Shown here piece after piece: positions 28,997 to 39,076 of a DNA stretch of 64,000 nt (positions are counted from its first letter, which is position 1; the number at the start of each line of letters is the position of its first letter). The position numbers and the translations under genes were made by a program. The DNA is from Pseudomonas fluorescens (GTDB lineage Bacteria; Pseudomonadota; Gammaproteobacteria; Pseudomonadales; Pseudomonadaceae). The notes beneath the pieces are model-generated. The model saw only the letters and a program-made list of their open reading frames with translations. It was not told where the DNA came from and did no database searches. The stretch is taken from positions 496,001 to 560,000 of the forward strand of contig NZ_CP012831.1 in assembly GCF_001307275.1 (NCBI RefSeq), written 5' to 3'.

Positions 28997-30421
28997 ATGA
29001 ACACTTCTATCAGTACCGCCTACAACTACAAGGTGGTCCGCCAATTCGCCATTATGACGGTGGTGTGGGGCATCGTCGGCATGGGGCTCGGGGTTTTTCT
29101 CGCCGCCCAATTGGTCTGGCCGCAGCTCAACTTCGATTTGCCCTGGACCAGCTTCGGCCGCCTGCGCCCGCTGCACACCAACGCGGTGATCTTCGCTTTT
29201 GGGGGCTGTGCCCTGTTTGCCAGCTCGTTCTATTCGGTGCAACGCACCTGCCAGACACAGCTGTTCGCGCCGAAAATCGCCGCGTTCTGCTTCTGGGGCT
29301 GGCAATTGGTGATCCTGCTGGCGGCCATCAGCCTGCCCCTGGGCTACACCAGTTCCAAGGAATACGCCGAGCTGGAATGGCCGATAGACATCCTGATCAC
29401 CATCGTCTGGGTCGCCTACGCCATCGTGTTCTTCGGCACCGTGGCCAAGCGCAACACCAAGCACATCTACGTCGGTAACTGGTTCTTCGGCGGGTTCATC
29501 CTGACCGTGGCGATCCTGCACATCGTCAACAACCTGGAACTGCCGGTGAGCCTCACCAAATCCTACTCGGTGTATGCCGGGGCCACGGACGCGATGGTGC
29601 AGTGGTGGTACGGCCACAACGCCGTAGGCTTTTTCCTCACTGCTGGCTTCCTGGGGATGATGTACTACTTCGTGCCCAAGCAGGCCGAGCGCCCGGTGTA
29701 CTCCTATCGCCTGTCCATCGTCCACTTCTGGGCGTTGATCACCCTGTACATCTGGGCCGGCCCGCACCACCTGCACTACACCGCGCTGCCGGACTGGGCG
29801 CAGTCACTGGGCATGGTGATGTCGCTGATCCTGCTGGCACCCAGCTGGGGCGGCATGATCAACGGCATGATGACCCTCTCGGGGGCCTGGCATAAGTTGC
29901 GCAGCGACCCGATCCTGCGCTTCTTGGTGGTGTCCCTGGCGTTCTACGGCATGTCGACCTTCGAAGGTCCGATGATGGCGATCAAGACCGTCAACGCCCT
30001 CTCCCACTACACCGACTGGACCATCGGCCACGTACACGCCGGTGCGCTCGGCTGGGTGGCGATGATTTCCATCGGTGCGCTGTACCACATGATCCCGAAA
30101 GTCTTCGGTCGGCCACAGATGCACAGCATCGGCCTGATCAACGCGCACTTCTGGCTCGCGACCATCGGCACGGTGCTGTACATCGCCTCGATGTGGGTCA
30201 ACGGCATCGCCCAGGGCCTGATGTGGCGCGCGGTGAACGAGGACGGCACGCTCACCTACTCCTTCGTCGAAACCCTGGTGGCCAGCCACCCAGGCTTCGT
30301 CGTGCGGCTGGCGGGCGGGTCGATCTTCCTTCTCGGCATGCTGCTGATGGCCTACAACACCTGGCGCACCGTGCGGGCCTACCAGCCTGCCGAAGCCGCC
30401 GCTGCCGCGCAGATGGCCTGA
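28997..30421 (+). CDS. ccoN: cbb3-type cytochrome c oxidase subunit I, copy A
   Basis: The 474-residue catalytic subunit with about 12 membrane helices. Metal ligands are visible: His in [14 protein letters not shown] (heme b), the Cu-B His with the cross-link Tyr in [11 protein letters not shown], the Cu-B pair in [15 protein letters not shown], and the two heme-ligand His in [13 protein letters not shown]. It reduces oxygen to water with high affinity and pumps protons. GGGGA precedes the ATG at 28997. First gene of operon A. By synteny this copy corresponds to ccoN2 of P. aeruginosa. No Anr box is seen in its short upstream gap. Confidence 0.96.
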   Translation: MNTSISTAYNYKVVRQFAIMTVVWGIVGMGLGVFLAAQLVWPQLNFDLPWTSFGRLRPLHTNAVIFAFGGCALFASSFYSVQRTCQTQLFAPKIAAFCFWGWQLVILLAAISLPLGYTSSKEYAELEWPIDILITIVWVAYAIVFFGTVAKRNTKHIYVGNWFFGGFILTVAILHIVNNLELPVSLTKSYSVYAGATDAMVQWWYGHNAVGFFLTAGFLGMMYYFVPKQAERPVYSYRLSIVHFWALITLYIWAGPHHLHYTALPDWAQSLGMVMSLILLAPSWGGMINGMMTLSGAWHKLRSDPILRFLVVSLAFYGMSTFEGPMMAIKTVNALSHYTDWTIGHVHAGALGWVAMISIGALYHMIPKVFGRPQMHSIGLINAHFWLATIGTVLYIASMWVNGIAQGLMWRAVNEDGTLTYSFVETLVASHPGFVVRLAGGSIFLLGMLLMAYNTWRTVRAYQPAEAAAAAQMA

Positions 30422-30431
30422 GGAGTCCACC

Positions 30432-31040
30432 ATGAAACACGAAACAATCGAAAAAAACGTCGGCCTGCTGATGCTGCTGATGGTCCTGGCCGTGAGCATT
30501 GGTGGCCTGACCCAGATCGTGCCGCTGTTCTTCCAGGACGTGACCAACAAGCCGGTGGACGGCATGAAGCCCTACACCGCCCTGCAACTGGAAGGCCGCG
30601 ACATCTACATCCGTGAAGGCTGCGTCGGCTGCCACTCGCAGATGATCCGTCCGTTCCGTGCCGAGACCGAGCGCTACGGCCACTACTCCGTCGCCGGCGA
30701 AAGCGTCTGGGACCACCCGTTCCTGTGGGGCTCCAAGCGGACCGGGCCGGACCTGGCACGGGTCGGCGCGCGCTACTCCGATGACTGGCACCGCGCCCAC
30801 TTGTACAACCCGCGCAACGTCGTGCCCGAGTCGAAAATGCCGGCCTACCCATGGCTGGTAGCCCAGGCGGTGGACAGCAGCCACACCGAAGGCAAGCTGC
30901 GCGCCATGCGCACCCTCGGTGTGCCGTACACCGACGACGACATCGCCGGCAGCGTGGCCTCGCTCAAGGGCAAGACCGAAATGGACGCGCTGGTGGCCTA
31001 CCTGCAAGTGCTCGGCACTGCCATCAAGAGCAAGAGGTGA
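30432..31040 (+). CDS. ccoO: cbb3 oxidase subunit II (mono-heme cytochrome c), copy A
   Basis: A 202-residue subunit anchored by one N-terminal helix (about 10-30) with a periplasmic cytochrome c domain. The heme motif is CVGCHSQM near residue 65, and the axial Met is probably in ESKMPAYPW near residue 134. It passes electrons from CcoP to CcoN. It follows ccoN by 10 bp with an AGGAG ribosome-binding site. Confidence 0.96.
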   Translation: MKHETIEKNVGLLMLLMVLAVSIGGLTQIVPLFFQDVTNKPVDGMKPYTALQLEGRDIYIREGCVGCHSQMIRPFRAETERYGHYSVAGESVWDHPFLWGSKRTGPDLARVGARYSDDWHRAHLYNPRNVVPESKMPAYPWLVAQAVDSSHTEGKLRAMRTLGVPYTDDDIAGSVASLKGKTEMDALVAYLQVLGTAIKSKR

Positions 31041-31045
31041 GCCTG

Positions 31046-31246
31046 ATGTTCTTTGAAATGAGCACTGGAATGATCCGTGGCCTGGGCACCGTCGTGGTGT
31101 TCATCGCCTTCATCGGCCTGACCCTGTGGGTATTCAGCAGCAAGCGCGGCCCGGAATTCGCCCAGGCGCGCCTGCTGCCGTTCGCCGACGAACCGCCCGC
31201 CGACATCACCCCCCAAGACCCTGCGACAAGGAGTACCCGGCCATGA
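31046..31246 (+). CDS. ccoQ: cbb3 oxidase small subunit CcoQ, copy A
   Basis: A 66-residue single-helix protein: [20 protein letters not shown] with [10 protein letters not shown] following. CcoQ stabilises the assembled oxidase. The ATG at 31046 follows AGGTGA at the end of ccoO. Its stop overlaps the ccoP start as ATGA, indicating translational coupling. Confidence 0.9.
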   Translation: MFFEMSTGMIRGLGTVVVFIAFIGLTLWVFSSKRGPEFAQARLLPFADEPPADITPQDPATRSTRP

Positions 31247-32196
31247 CCACCTTCTGGAGTACGTGGATCTGCGTACTGACCATCGGCAGCCTGATCGGCC
31301 TGACCTGGCTGCTGATCGGCACCCGCAAGGGCGAGACCAAGGGCAGCGTCGACCAGACCATGGGCCACAGCTTCGACGGCATCGAGGAGTACGACAACCC
31401 GCTGCCACAGTGGTGGTTCCTGTTGTTCGCCGGCACCCTCGTGTTTTCCGTCGGCTACCTGGTCCTGTATCCGGGCCTGGGCAACTGGAAAGGCATCCTG
31501 CCCGGCTACGAGAACGGCTGGACCGGCGCCCATGAATGGGAAAAGGAAATGGCCAAGGCCGATGCCAAATTCGGACCGATCTTCGCCAAATTCGCCGCCA
31601 TGCCGGTGGAAGAAGTCGCCAAGGACCCGCAGGCACTGAAAATGGGCGGTCGCCTGTTCGCCTCCAACTGCTCGGTCTGCCATGGCTCGGACGCCAAGGG
31701 TGCCTTCGGCTTTCCGAACCTGGCCGACAGCAACTGGCGTTGGGGCGGTGCTGCCGACACCATCAAGGCGACCATCATGGGCGGCCGCATGGCGGCGATG
31801 CCGGCCTGGGGCGAAGTGCTGGGGGACGCGGGGGTCAAGAACGTGGCCGCGTATGTACGCCACGACCTGGCCGGCCTGCCGCTGCCGGCAGACAGCGGTG
31901 CCGATCTGCAAGCCGGCCAGCAGGTCTTCAACACCACCTGCGTGGCCTGTCATGGCGCCAACGGCCAAGGGACCGAAGCCATGGGCGCGCCGAACCTGAC
32001 GCAACCGGCCGGTTTCATCTACGGCACCAGCCTGGCCCAGTTGCAGCAGACCATTCGCCATGGTCGCCAGGGCCACATGCCGGCGCAGAATGAGTTGCTG
32101 GGCAATGACAAAGTGCAACTGCTCGCCGCTTACGTCTACAGCCTGTCCCAGGGTGCCCGCACCGAGCGCCTGCAAGCGGAACACAAAAGCGAATAA
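31243..32196 (+). CDS. ccoP: cbb3 oxidase subunit III (di-heme cytochrome c), copy A
   Basis: A 317-residue subunit with two N-terminal membrane helices (about 5-25 and 55-80) and two cytochrome c domains: CSVCHGSD near residue 145 and CVACHGAN near residue 232. It accepts electrons from soluble c-type cytochromes. It overlaps ccoQ by four bases. It is ten residues shorter than copy B because the loop after GNWKG lacks the insert [12 protein letters not shown]. Confidence 0.95.
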   Translation: MTTFWSTWICVLTIGSLIGLTWLLIGTRKGETKGSVDQTMGHSFDGIEEYDNPLPQWWFLLFAGTLVFSVGYLVLYPGLGNWKGILPGYENGWTGAHEWEKEMAKADAKFGPIFAKFAAMPVEEVAKDPQALKMGGRLFASNCSVCHGSDAKGAFGFPNLADSNWRWGGAADTIKATIMGGRMAAMPAWGEVLGDAGVKNVAAYVRHDLAGLPLPADSGADLQAGQQVFNTTCVACHGANGQGTEAMGAPNLTQPAGFIYGTSLAQLQQTIRHGRQGHMPAQNELLGNDKVQLLAAYVYSLSQGARTERLQAEHKSE

Positions 32197-32212
32197 ATCC
32201 TGACCACACAAA

Positions 32213-32238
32213 CAGCCGCATTCATCTGGATGCGGCTG
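32213..32238 (+). terminator. Hairpin after cco operon A
   Basis: CAGCCGCAT and ATGCGGCTG form a perfect 9-bp stem, 17 bp after the ccoP stop. Only a weak T-content follows, so intrinsic termination is likely but not certain. Confidence 0.5.
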
Positions 32239-32678
32239 CTTCGTGCCCCTGCGCGACGCATTGTCGCACCCCTCCCATCGTCTTCCTTTCGGTTCCCCGG
32301 AATCAGGTCTAAGCTTGCCTCTGCGTGCGCTGGCGACTGCCGGTTTCAGGTCGACCCGACCCGATGCGTTCGACAATCGTTCGATAAAAAGGCCGCAAAG
32401 GCAGGTGAATACCGGCTGTTGCGACAGTTGCCTGGCATCACCCGAACGCCGTGTTCGAACACACCCCGTTACAACCGACCTGACCCCCTCGCCTCTTTCC
32501 TTCGTTGCGACATTTTGCCGAGGGCCAATTTTGTCCCTACTCAGCACATGGAAAGGCCGCAGAATCAGCTTTGGAAAGCATTGACCCAGGTCATGGCGCG
32601 TTGCAATGACCCCCCGCTTTCTCCATACTTGCGACCGATTTTTATCCTAATAAAACACCCAAACCGTGGAACCTTAGA
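32239..32678. other. 440-bp gap between the two cco operons
   Basis: No gene is supported. The right end holds the Anr box at 32581 and the start of operon B. A palindrome GTGTTCGAACAC lies near 32450. The remainder shows nothing I can interpret. Confidence 0.6.
32581..32594 (+). promoter_or_regulatory. Anr box upstream of cco operon B
   Basis: TTGAC-CCAG-GTCAT matches the Anr/FNR form TTGA(T/C)-N4-(A/G)TCA(A/T) with one end base changed. It lies 85 bp before the ccoN ATG. CATACT at 32624 is a possible -10, although its spacing is longer than for a classical class II site. Low-oxygen induction is inferred. Confidence 0.7.
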
Positions 32679-34121
32679 ATGAGCACAGCAATCAGTCCGA
32701 CTGCTTATAACTATAAGGTAGTCCGCCAGTTCGCCATCATGACGGTGGTCTGGGGGATCCTTGGCATGGGGCTCGGTGTCTTCATCGCCTCGCAACTGGT
32801 CTGGCCGGAGTTGAACTTCGATCTGCCATGGACGACATTTGGACGCCTGCGCCCGCTGCACACCAACCTGGTGATCTTCGCCTTCGGTGGTTGTGCGTTG
32901 TTTGCCACTTCTTACTACGTCGTGCAGCGAACCTGCCAAACGCGACTGATCTCCGACAGCCTCGCCGCCTTCACCTTCTGGGGCTGGCAAGCGGTCATCG
33001 TCGGTGCGATCGTGACCTTGCCAATGGGTTTCACCACCACCAAGGAATACGCGGAGCTGGAATGGCCCCTGGCTATTCTGCTGGCCATCGTCTGGGTGAC
33101 CTACGGTTTGGTGTTCTTTGGCACCATCGTCAAGCGCAAGACCAAGCACATCTACGTCGGTAACTGGTTCTACGGTGCCTTCATCGTCGTGACCGCCATG
33201 CTGCACATCGTCAACCACGCCTCCCTGCCGGTCAGCTTCTTCAAGTCGTACTCGGCCTACTCGGGCGCGACCGACGCGATGATCCAGTGGTGGTACGGCC
33301 ACAACGCCGTGGGTTTCTTCCTGACCACCGGCTTTTTGGGGATGATGTACTACTTCGTGCCGAAACAGGCCGAGCGTCCGATCTATTCCTATCGCCTGTC
33401 CATCGTCCACTTCTGGGCGCTGATCACCCTGTACATCTGGGCCGGTCCGCACCACCTGCACTACACCGCACTGCCGGATTGGGCGCAGTCCCTGGGCATG
33501 GCGATGTCGATCATCCTGCTGGCGCCAAGCTGGGGCGGCATGATCAACGGCATGATGACCCTCTCGGGTGCCTGGCATAAGCTGCGCACCGACCCGATCC
33601 TGCGCTTTCTGGTCGTGTCCCTGGCGTTCTACGGCATGTCGACCTTCGAAGGCCCGATGATGGCCATCAAGACCGTCAACTCCCTGAGCCACTACACCGA
33701 CTGGACCATCGGCCACGTACACGCCGGTGCGCTCGGCTGGGTGGCGATGATCTCCATCGGCGCCATCTACCACATGATCCCGAAACTGTTCGGTCGTGCG
33801 CAGATGCACAGTACCGGCCTGATCAACGCGCACTTCTGGCTCGCGACCATCGGCACCGTGCTCTACATCGCCTCGATGTGGGTCAACGGCATTACCCAAG
33901 GCCTGATGTGGCGTGCGATCAACGACGACGGCACCCTGACCTACTCGTTCGTCGAAGCGCTGCAAGCCAGCCATCCTGGTTTCATCGTACGTGCCCTGGG
34001 CGGCGCGTTCTTCGCCAGCGGCATGCTGTTGATGGCCTACAACGTGTACCGCACCGTTCGTGCCTCTGACCCGGCTGAAGCTGAAGCCGCCGCCAAGATC
34101 GCCGTAGTTGGAGCTCACTGA
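32679..34121 (+). CDS. ccoN: cbb3-type cytochrome c oxidase subunit I, copy B
   Basis: A 480-residue paralogue of copy A with the same metal ligands ([54 protein letters not shown]). The two proteins are nearly identical through the central helices and differ mostly near residues 75-110 and at the C-terminus. By synteny with P. aeruginosa this copy corresponds to ccoN1, beside ccoG. Its last codons overlap the next ATG. The ribosome-binding site GTGGA is weak. Anr control is suggested by the box at 32581. Confidence 0.96.
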   Translation: MSTAISPTAYNYKVVRQFAIMTVVWGILGMGLGVFIASQLVWPELNFDLPWTTFGRLRPLHTNLVIFAFGGCALFATSYYVVQRTCQTRLISDSLAAFTFWGWQAVIVGAIVTLPMGFTTTKEYAELEWPLAILLAIVWVTYGLVFFGTIVKRKTKHIYVGNWFYGAFIVVTAMLHIVNHASLPVSFFKSYSAYSGATDAMIQWWYGHNAVGFFLTTGFLGMMYYFVPKQAERPIYSYRLSIVHFWALITLYIWAGPHHLHYTALPDWAQSLGMAMSIILLAPSWGGMINGMMTLSGAWHKLRTDPILRFLVVSLAFYGMSTFEGPMMAIKTVNSLSHYTDWTIGHVHAGALGWVAMISIGAIYHMIPKLFGRAQMHSTGLINAHFWLATIGTVLYIASMWVNGITQGLMWRAINDDGTLTYSFVEALQASHPGFIVRALGGAFFASGMLLMAYNVYRTVRASDPAEAEAAAKIAVVGAH

Positions 34122-34729
34122 TGAAGCACGAAGCAGTAGAGAAGAATATCGGCCTGCTGGCCTTCTTCATGGTCATCGCCGTGAGCATCGGCGGCCTGAC
34201 CCAGATCGTTCCGCTGTTCTTCCAGGACGTGACCAACAAGCCGGTCGAAGGCATGAAGCCGCGTACCGCCCTTGAACTGGAAGGCCGCGACATCTACATC
34301 GCCAACGGCTGTGTCGGCTGCCACTCGCAGATGATCCGTCCGTTCCGTGCCGAGACCGAACGCTACGGCCACTATTCGGTTGCCGGTGAAAGCGTCTGGG
34401 ACCACCCGTTCCTGTGGGGTTCCAAGCGGACCGGCCCGGACCTGGCCCGCGTTGGCGGCCGCTACTCCGACGACTGGCAGCGTGCGCACTTGTACAACCC
34501 GCGCAACGTTGTGCCTGAGTCGAAGATGCCGGCCTACCCGTTCCTCGTAGAAAACAAGCTCGACGGCAAAGACACCGCCAAGAAAATGGAAGTCCTGCGC
34601 GCCTTGGGCGTGCCTTACACCGACGAAGACATCGCCGGTGCCAAGGATGCCGTCAAGGGCAAGACTGAAATGGACGCGCTGGTGGCCTATCTGCAAGGCC
34701 TGGGCACCATCATCAAAAGCAAACGGTGA
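34121..34729 (+). CDS. ccoO: cbb3 oxidase subunit II, copy B
   Basis: A 202-residue mono-heme subunit with the same layout as copy A: N-terminal anchor, CVGCHSQM and ESKMPAYPF. The ATG shares its A with the ccoN stop (TGATG), so translation is coupled. It differs from copy A mainly near residues 140-180 ([20 protein letters not shown]). Confidence 0.96.
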   Translation: MKHEAVEKNIGLLAFFMVIAVSIGGLTQIVPLFFQDVTNKPVEGMKPRTALELEGRDIYIANGCVGCHSQMIRPFRAETERYGHYSVAGESVWDHPFLWGSKRTGPDLARVGGRYSDDWQRAHLYNPRNVVPESKMPAYPFLVENKLDGKDTAKKMEVLRALGVPYTDEDIAGAKDAVKGKTEMDALVAYLQGLGTIIKSKR

Positions 34730-34734
34730 TCTGG

Positions 34735-34920
34735 ATGGATATCGGGATGATTCGTGGCCTGGGCACCGTCGTCGTGATGGTGGCCTTTATCGGCCTGGCC
34801 TTGTGGGTGTTCAGCCCCAAGCGCAAGTCGGAGTTTGACGACGCGACCTTGCTGCCGTTCGCGGATGATCCCGAGGCCATCAAGCACGTCGAGCAAGCTT
34901 CTAGGAGTAACAAAGAATGA
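34735..34920 (+). CDS. ccoQ: cbb3 oxidase small subunit CcoQ, copy B
   Basis: A 61-residue single-helix protein beginning [20 protein letters not shown]. The ATG at 34735 is preferred over a GTG three codons earlier because it matches the start of copy A. The stop overlaps the ccoP start as ATGA. Confidence 0.9.
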   Translation: MDIGMIRGLGTVVVMVAFIGLALWVFSPKRKSEFDDATLLPFADDPEAIKHVEQASRSNKE

Positions 34921-35900
34921 CTACGTTCTGGAGTCTGTACGTCACAGTCCTCAGTCTGGGTACGATCTTCGCCCTGACCTGGCTGCTGCTGTCGACCCGC
35001 AAGGGCCAGCGCAGCGAAGCCACCGAAGAGACGGTTGGCCACTCCTTCGACGGGATCGAGGAGTACGACAACCCGCTGCCGAAATGGTGGTTCATGTTGT
35101 TCGTGGGCACCATCGTGTTCGCCCTCGGTTACCTGGTGCTCTACCCTGGCCTGGGCAACTGGAAAGGCCTGCTGCCAGGCTATAACTACCTGGACAACGA
35201 AAAGCAGACCGCCTTCGCCAACGGCCAGACCGGCTGGACAGGCGTTCACGAGTGGGAAAAGGAAATGGCTCGCTCGGACGCCAAGTTCGGTCCGATCTTC
35301 GCCAAGTTCGCTTCCATGCCTATCGAAGAGGTCGCCAAGGACCCGCAGGCCCTGAAGATGGGTGGCCGCCTGTTCGCCTCCAACTGCTCGGTCTGCCACG
35401 GTTCCGACGCCAAGGGTGCCTATGGCTTCCCCAACCTGACCGACGCCGACTGGCGCTGGGGCGGCGAGCCGGAAACCATCAAGACCACCATCATGGGCGG
35501 ACGTCACGCCGTGATGCCGGGCTGGGCTGCCGTGGTCGGCGAACAAGGCGTGGCCGACGTGGCTTCCTACCTGGTGACCAGCCTGCACGGTCGCAAGCTG
35601 CCGGAAGGCGCCAAGGCCGACCCGGCCAACGGCCAGAAACTGTTCGCGGCCAACTGCGTGGCCTGCCACGGTCCTGCCGGCAAGGGCACGCCCGCCATGG
35701 GCGCACCTGACCTGACGCATCCGGCCGGTTTCATCTACGGTTCGAGCTTCGCTCAACTGCAGCAGACCATCCGCTACGGTCGCCAGGGCCAGATGCCGGC
35801 CCAGGCCGACCTGCAAGGCAACGACAAGGTCCACTTGCTGGCCGCCTATGTCTACAGCCTGTCTCACGGCGAGAAAGCACCTGCGGCTGACGCCCAGTAA
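34917..35900 (+). CDS. ccoP: cbb3 oxidase subunit III, copy B
   Basis: A 327-residue di-heme subunit with two N-terminal helices and heme motifs CSVCHGSD and CVACHGPA. Compared with copy A it carries an extra stretch [15 protein letters not shown] just after the second helix (about residues 83-97). AGGAG lies upstream. Last gene of operon B; a strong terminator follows 20 bp later, separating it from the toxin-antitoxin genes and ccoG. Confidence 0.95.
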   Translation: MTTFWSLYVTVLSLGTIFALTWLLLSTRKGQRSEATEETVGHSFDGIEEYDNPLPKWWFMLFVGTIVFALGYLVLYPGLGNWKGLLPGYNYLDNEKQTAFANGQTGWTGVHEWEKEMARSDAKFGPIFAKFASMPIEEVAKDPQALKMGGRLFASNCSVCHGSDAKGAYGFPNLTDADWRWGGEPETIKTTIMGGRHAVMPGWAAVVGEQGVADVASYLVTSLHGRKLPEGAKADPANGQKLFAANCVACHGPAGKGTPAMGAPDLTHPAGFIYGSSFAQLQQTIRYGRQGQMPAQADLQGNDKVHLLAAYVYSLSHGEKAPAADAQ

Positions 35901-35920
35901 AGCCAACGCCTGATGTACCA

Positions 35921-35955
35921 AAGGCCCCGTCAACCAACGTTGACGGGGCCTTTTT
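35921..35955 (+). terminator. Terminator of cco operon B
   Basis: AAGGCCCCGTCAA-CCAACG-TTGACGGGGCC followed by T5. Confidence 0.92.
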
Positions 35956-36049
35956 GTTTGCCGGTGCGACAGGACGAAATTGTTTTATCTTGCCCGCAAT
36001 CAGTAGCAGTAGTAACGTGCCTACATTCAGTTTTATTGAGGACGCCGCC

Positions 36050-36304
36050 ATGTCCATCACCACTATTTCCAGCCGCGAATTCAACCACGACACAAGTGGT
36101 GCCAAAAAAGCCACCCGCCAGGGGCCGGTCATCATCACCGACCGTGGCAAGCCGGCCCATGTGCTGCTAAGCATTGAGGAGTACCAGAAACTGACCGGCA
36201 TCGGCACCAGCATTGTCGAGTTGCTGGTCATGCCCGACACGCCGGATATTGATTTCGATACCGAACGTGCCGTCATCTCTCCTCGACCGGTGGACCTGTC
36301 CTGA
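36050..36304 (+). CDS. Phd/YefM family antitoxin
   Basis: An 84-residue antitoxin. The N-terminal DNA-binding fold is SITTISSREFNHDTSGAKKA followed by GPVIITDRGKPAHVLLSIEEYQKL, the classic Phd/YefM pattern. The C-terminal tail (residues 56-84, acidic, SIVELLVMPDTPDIDFD) would wrap the toxin. GAGG lies about 9 bases before the ATG at 36050. It overlaps the toxin gene by one base (TGATG), as in most such pairs. It would repress its own promoter with the toxin. Confidence 0.88.
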   Translation: MSITTISSREFNHDTSGAKKATRQGPVIITDRGKPAHVLLSIEEYQKLTGIGTSIVELLVMPDTPDIDFDTERAVISPRPVDLS

Positions 36305-36726
36305 TGTACCTGCTCGACACTAACGTCATCTCGGAACTGCGCAAGCCTCAAGCCGATAAGAACGTACAGGCCTGGGCCCGTGGCGTGCCCGCCCCCAGCC
36401 TTTACCTTTCGGCGATTACCGTATTGGAACTGGAAACCGGCGTGTTGCGCTTCGAACGCAAGGACCCGGTGCAAGGCAGCCACCTGCGCGCATGGCTGGA
36501 CAACCATGTCATGCCCGCATTCGCCGGAAGAATCCTGGCGGTCGACCGCGCCGTCGCGCTGCGCTGCGCTCGCCTGCACGTTCCGGATCGCAGCAATGAA
36601 TGCGATGCACTGATTGCCGCCACTGCGTTGGTCCACGGACTGACCGTCGTCACCCGCAACGTGAATGATTTCCAGAGCAGCGGCGTGGCGGTGCTCAACC
36701 CATGGTCATCCAGTCCACCCGCTTGA
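36304..36726 (+). CDS. VapC-like PIN domain toxin
   Basis: A 140-residue PIN-domain ribonuclease. Acidic active-site residues are visible: Asp5 in MYLLDTNVISEL, Glu in TVLELETGVLRFE near residue 42, Asp in NECDALIAATA near residue 101, and Asp in TRNVNDFQ near residue 120. All four positions are intact, so it should be an active RNA-cutting toxin. It pairs with the overlapping Phd-type antitoxin. The module lies between the cco terminator and ccoG, where the reference gene order has none, suggesting acquisition. Confidence 0.88.
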   Translation: MYLLDTNVISELRKPQADKNVQAWARGVPAPSLYLSAITVLELETGVLRFERKDPVQGSHLRAWLDNHVMPAFAGRILAVDRAVALRCARLHVPDRSNECDALIAATALVHGLTVVTRNVNDFQSSGVAVLNPWSSSPPA

Positions 36727-36750
36727 GACGGCAGCTCCTACAATAGTCAA

Positions 36751-36764
36751 TTGATCTGGGTCAT
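36751..36764 (+). promoter_or_regulatory. Anr box upstream of ccoG
   Basis: TTGAT-CTGG-GTCAT matches the Anr/FNR consensus except the last base. CATTCT at 36786 lies about one base from the -10 position expected for a class II site. The ccoG ATG is 168 bp downstream. Confidence 0.7.
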
Positions 36765-36931
36765 GACTTGTTACATCCGCTACACCATTCTGTGCAGGCA
36801 CCCAACGCGACCAAAGGTCGCACCCTTGAGCCAGAGCGACAGGCGTATCATTGCGCCACTGCAATACCCTTTCTGACCGTGGTCGGCACGTACTGGCCCC
36901 GGCACTTTTCCACTGCCGTGGGATGCAATTG

Positions 36932-38347
36932 ATGAGCAACCAGATTCCGGTACATGACGTTACCCCGCCTGCCAAGGACGCGAACAAAAGCGTCGACCTG
37001 TACGCCTCTCGGGAAAAAATCTACACCCGCGCCTTCACCGGCCTGTTCCGCAACCTGCGGATGCTGGGCGGAGCGTTCTTGTTCCTACTGTATTTCGGTA
37101 CGGTCTGGTTGAACTGGGGCGGCCACCAGGCCGTCTGGTGGAACCTGCCGGAACGCAAGTTCTTCATTTTCGGTGCGACGTTCTGGCCCCAGGATTTCAT
37201 CCTGCTGTCGGGGATGCTGATCATTGCGGCATTTGGCCTGTTCTTCATCACGGTCTATGCCGGACGGGTGTGGTGCGGCTACACCTGCCCACAAAGCGTG
37301 TGGACCTGGATCTTCATGTGGTGCGAAAAAGTCACCGAAGGCGATCGCAACCAGCGCATCAAGCTCGACAAGGCCCCCATGGGCGCCAACAAATTCCTGC
37401 GCAAGTTCGCCAAGCACAGCCTGTGGCTGCTGATCGGCTTCGTCACCGGCGTGACCTTTGTCGGTTACTTCACGCCGATCCGCGAACTGGTGTTCGAGTT
37501 CTTTACCGGCCAGGCCGATGGCTGGTCGTATTTCTGGATCGGCTTCTTCACCCTCGCCACCTATGGCAACGCCGGCTGGCTGCGCGAGCAGGTGTGCATC
37601 TACATGTGCCCTTACGCGCGCTTTCAAAGCGTGATGTTCGACAAGGACACCTTGATCGTGTCCTACGACCCGCGTCGTGGCGAAAGCCGTGGTCCGCGCA
37701 AGAAAGGTGTGGACTACAAGGCCCTGGGCCTTGGGGACTGCATCGACTGCACCATGTGCGTCCAGGTCTGCCCGACCGGCATCGACATCCGCGACGGCTT
37801 GCAGATCGAGTGCATTGGCTGCGCGGCCTGCATCGATGCCTGCGACAACATCATGGACAAGATGGATTATCCCCGCGGCCTGATCAGCTACACCACCGAA
37901 CACAACCTCTCGGGGCAGAAAACCCATAAACTGCGCCCGCGCCTGATCGGCTATGCCCTGGTGCTGCTGGCCATGATCAGCCTGTTGGTGACGGCGTTCT
38001 TCATGCGCTCGCTGGTGGGTTTCGATGTCAGCAAGGACCGCGTGCTGTATCGCGAAAACGCCGAGGGCCGGATCGAGAACGTCTACAGCCTGAAGATCAT
38101 GAACAAGGACCAACGCGACCATACGTACGTCCTGGAAGCCTCAGGCCTGCCCGACCTCAAGCTGCAAGGCCGTCGGGAAATCAAGGTCGCGGCCGGCGAG
38201 ATCTACAGCCAGCCGGTTGAACTGTCCAGCGCACCGGAGCAACTGCCATCGAGCACCAACGAGGTGACCTTCATCCTCAAGGACGCCGATGACGAAAGCG
38301 TACATGTCGAAGCCAAGAGCCGGTTCATCGGCCCACAAACTCGTTGA
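36932..38347 (+). CDS. ccoG: CcoG, cbb3 oxidase maturation iron-sulfur protein (RdxA/FixG)
   Basis: A 471-residue inner-membrane protein with about five helices and two [4Fe-4S] motifs: CIDCTMCVQVCP near residue 270 and CIGCAACIDACD near residue 294. Further Cys-rich loops are WCGYTCPQSVW and CIYMCPYARF. The C-terminus has an Ig-like periplasmic domain. CcoG is thought to reduce Cu(II) for oxidase assembly. The ATG at 36932 gives MSNQIPVHDV. First gene of the maturation cluster ccoGHIS, with an Anr box upstream. Confidence 0.95.
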   Translation: MSNQIPVHDVTPPAKDANKSVDLYASREKIYTRAFTGLFRNLRMLGGAFLFLLYFGTVWLNWGGHQAVWWNLPERKFFIFGATFWPQDFILLSGMLIIAAFGLFFITVYAGRVWCGYTCPQSVWTWIFMWCEKVTEGDRNQRIKLDKAPMGANKFLRKFAKHSLWLLIGFVTGVTFVGYFTPIRELVFEFFTGQADGWSYFWIGFFTLATYGNAGWLREQVCIYMCPYARFQSVMFDKDTLIVSYDPRRGESRGPRKKGVDYKALGLGDCIDCTMCVQVCPTGIDIRDGLQIECIGCAACIDACDNIMDKMDYPRGLISYTTEHNLSGQKTHKLRPRLIGYALVLLAMISLLVTAFFMRSLVGFDVSKDRVLYRENAEGRIENVYSLKIMNKDQRDHTYVLEASGLPDLKLQGRREIKVAAGEIYSQPVELSSAPEQLPSSTNEVTFILKDADDESVHVEAKSRFIGPQTR

Positions 38348-38358
38348 GAGAACTGAAC

Positions 38359-38898
38359 ATGCCTGCAGCAACCGCCACCAGCCCTTGGTACAAGCACCTC
38401 TGGCCGTGGATCATCATCGCGATCCTGAGTTGTTCGGTGACCCTGAGCCTGACGATGGTGACCATTGCGGTGAAGAACCCGGACAACCTGGTCAACGACA
38501 ACTATTACGAAGCCGGCAAGGGCATCAACCGCTCGCTGGAGCGCGAACTGCTGGCCCAGACCCTGCAACTGCATGCCAACGTGCAACTGGATGACGTGAC
38601 CGGCGAAGTGAACCTGCGCCTGAACGGCGACAGCCGCCCCCAGACCCTGGAACTGAGTCTGATCTCACCGACCCAACCGGAGAAGGACCGCAAGATCGTC
38701 CTGACCCGCAACGACAGCGAACCGGGGCGCTACGTCGGCCAGTTGACGGACAAGATCGAAGGCCGGCGCTTTGTCGAATTGCTGGGGGTGGAGAACGACA
38801 AGACCTGGCGCCTGTTCGAAGAAGAACAGATCAACCACGACCAGGACATCCTGCTCGGCGATGAACCGCTGCAAGGCGCTGAAGACCTGAAGAAATAA
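38359..38898 (+). CDS. ccoH: CcoH, cbb3 oxidase assembly protein (FixH family)
   Basis: A 179-residue protein with one N-terminal membrane helix (about 15-38, HLWPWIIIAILSCSVTLSLT) and a periplasmic domain. The family signature NPDNLVNDNYYEAGKGINRS follows the helix. It is needed for stable assembly of the oxidase. The ATG at 38359 lies 12 bp after the ccoG stop; an upstream TTG is rejected. A 178-bp gap with a REPIN separates it from ccoI. Confidence 0.93.
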   Translation: MPAATATSPWYKHLWPWIIIAILSCSVTLSLTMVTIAVKNPDNLVNDNYYEAGKGINRSLERELLAQTLQLHANVQLDDVTGEVNLRLNGDSRPQTLELSLISPTQPEKDRKIVLTRNDSEPGRYVGQLTDKIEGRRFVELLGVENDKTWRLFEEEQINHDQDILLGDEPLQGAEDLKK

Positions 38899-38908
38899 AT
38901 CGCTTCTC

Positions 38909-39022
38909 TGTGGCGAGGGAGCTTGCTCCCGCTGGGGCGCGAAGCGGCCCCGTTCTTCGTGTGACCGGCTCACCCGATTACGACTGCTACGCAGCCGAGC
39001 GGGAGCAAGCTCCCTCGCCACA
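38909..39022. repeat. REPIN (GTGGCGAGGGAGCTTGCTCCC family) inside the ccoGHIS cluster
   Basis: Left arm TGTGGCGAGGGAGCTTGCTC and matching right arm AGCGGGAGCAAGCTCCCTCG, about 65 bp apart. It lies between ccoH and ccoI in what is otherwise one operon and may lower or modulate downstream expression. Confidence 0.95.
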
Positions 39023-39076
39023 ACAGCGCCCATAAACCAGCAAACGCCCAGCCAGAAAGGCCTTCATGCGACAACC

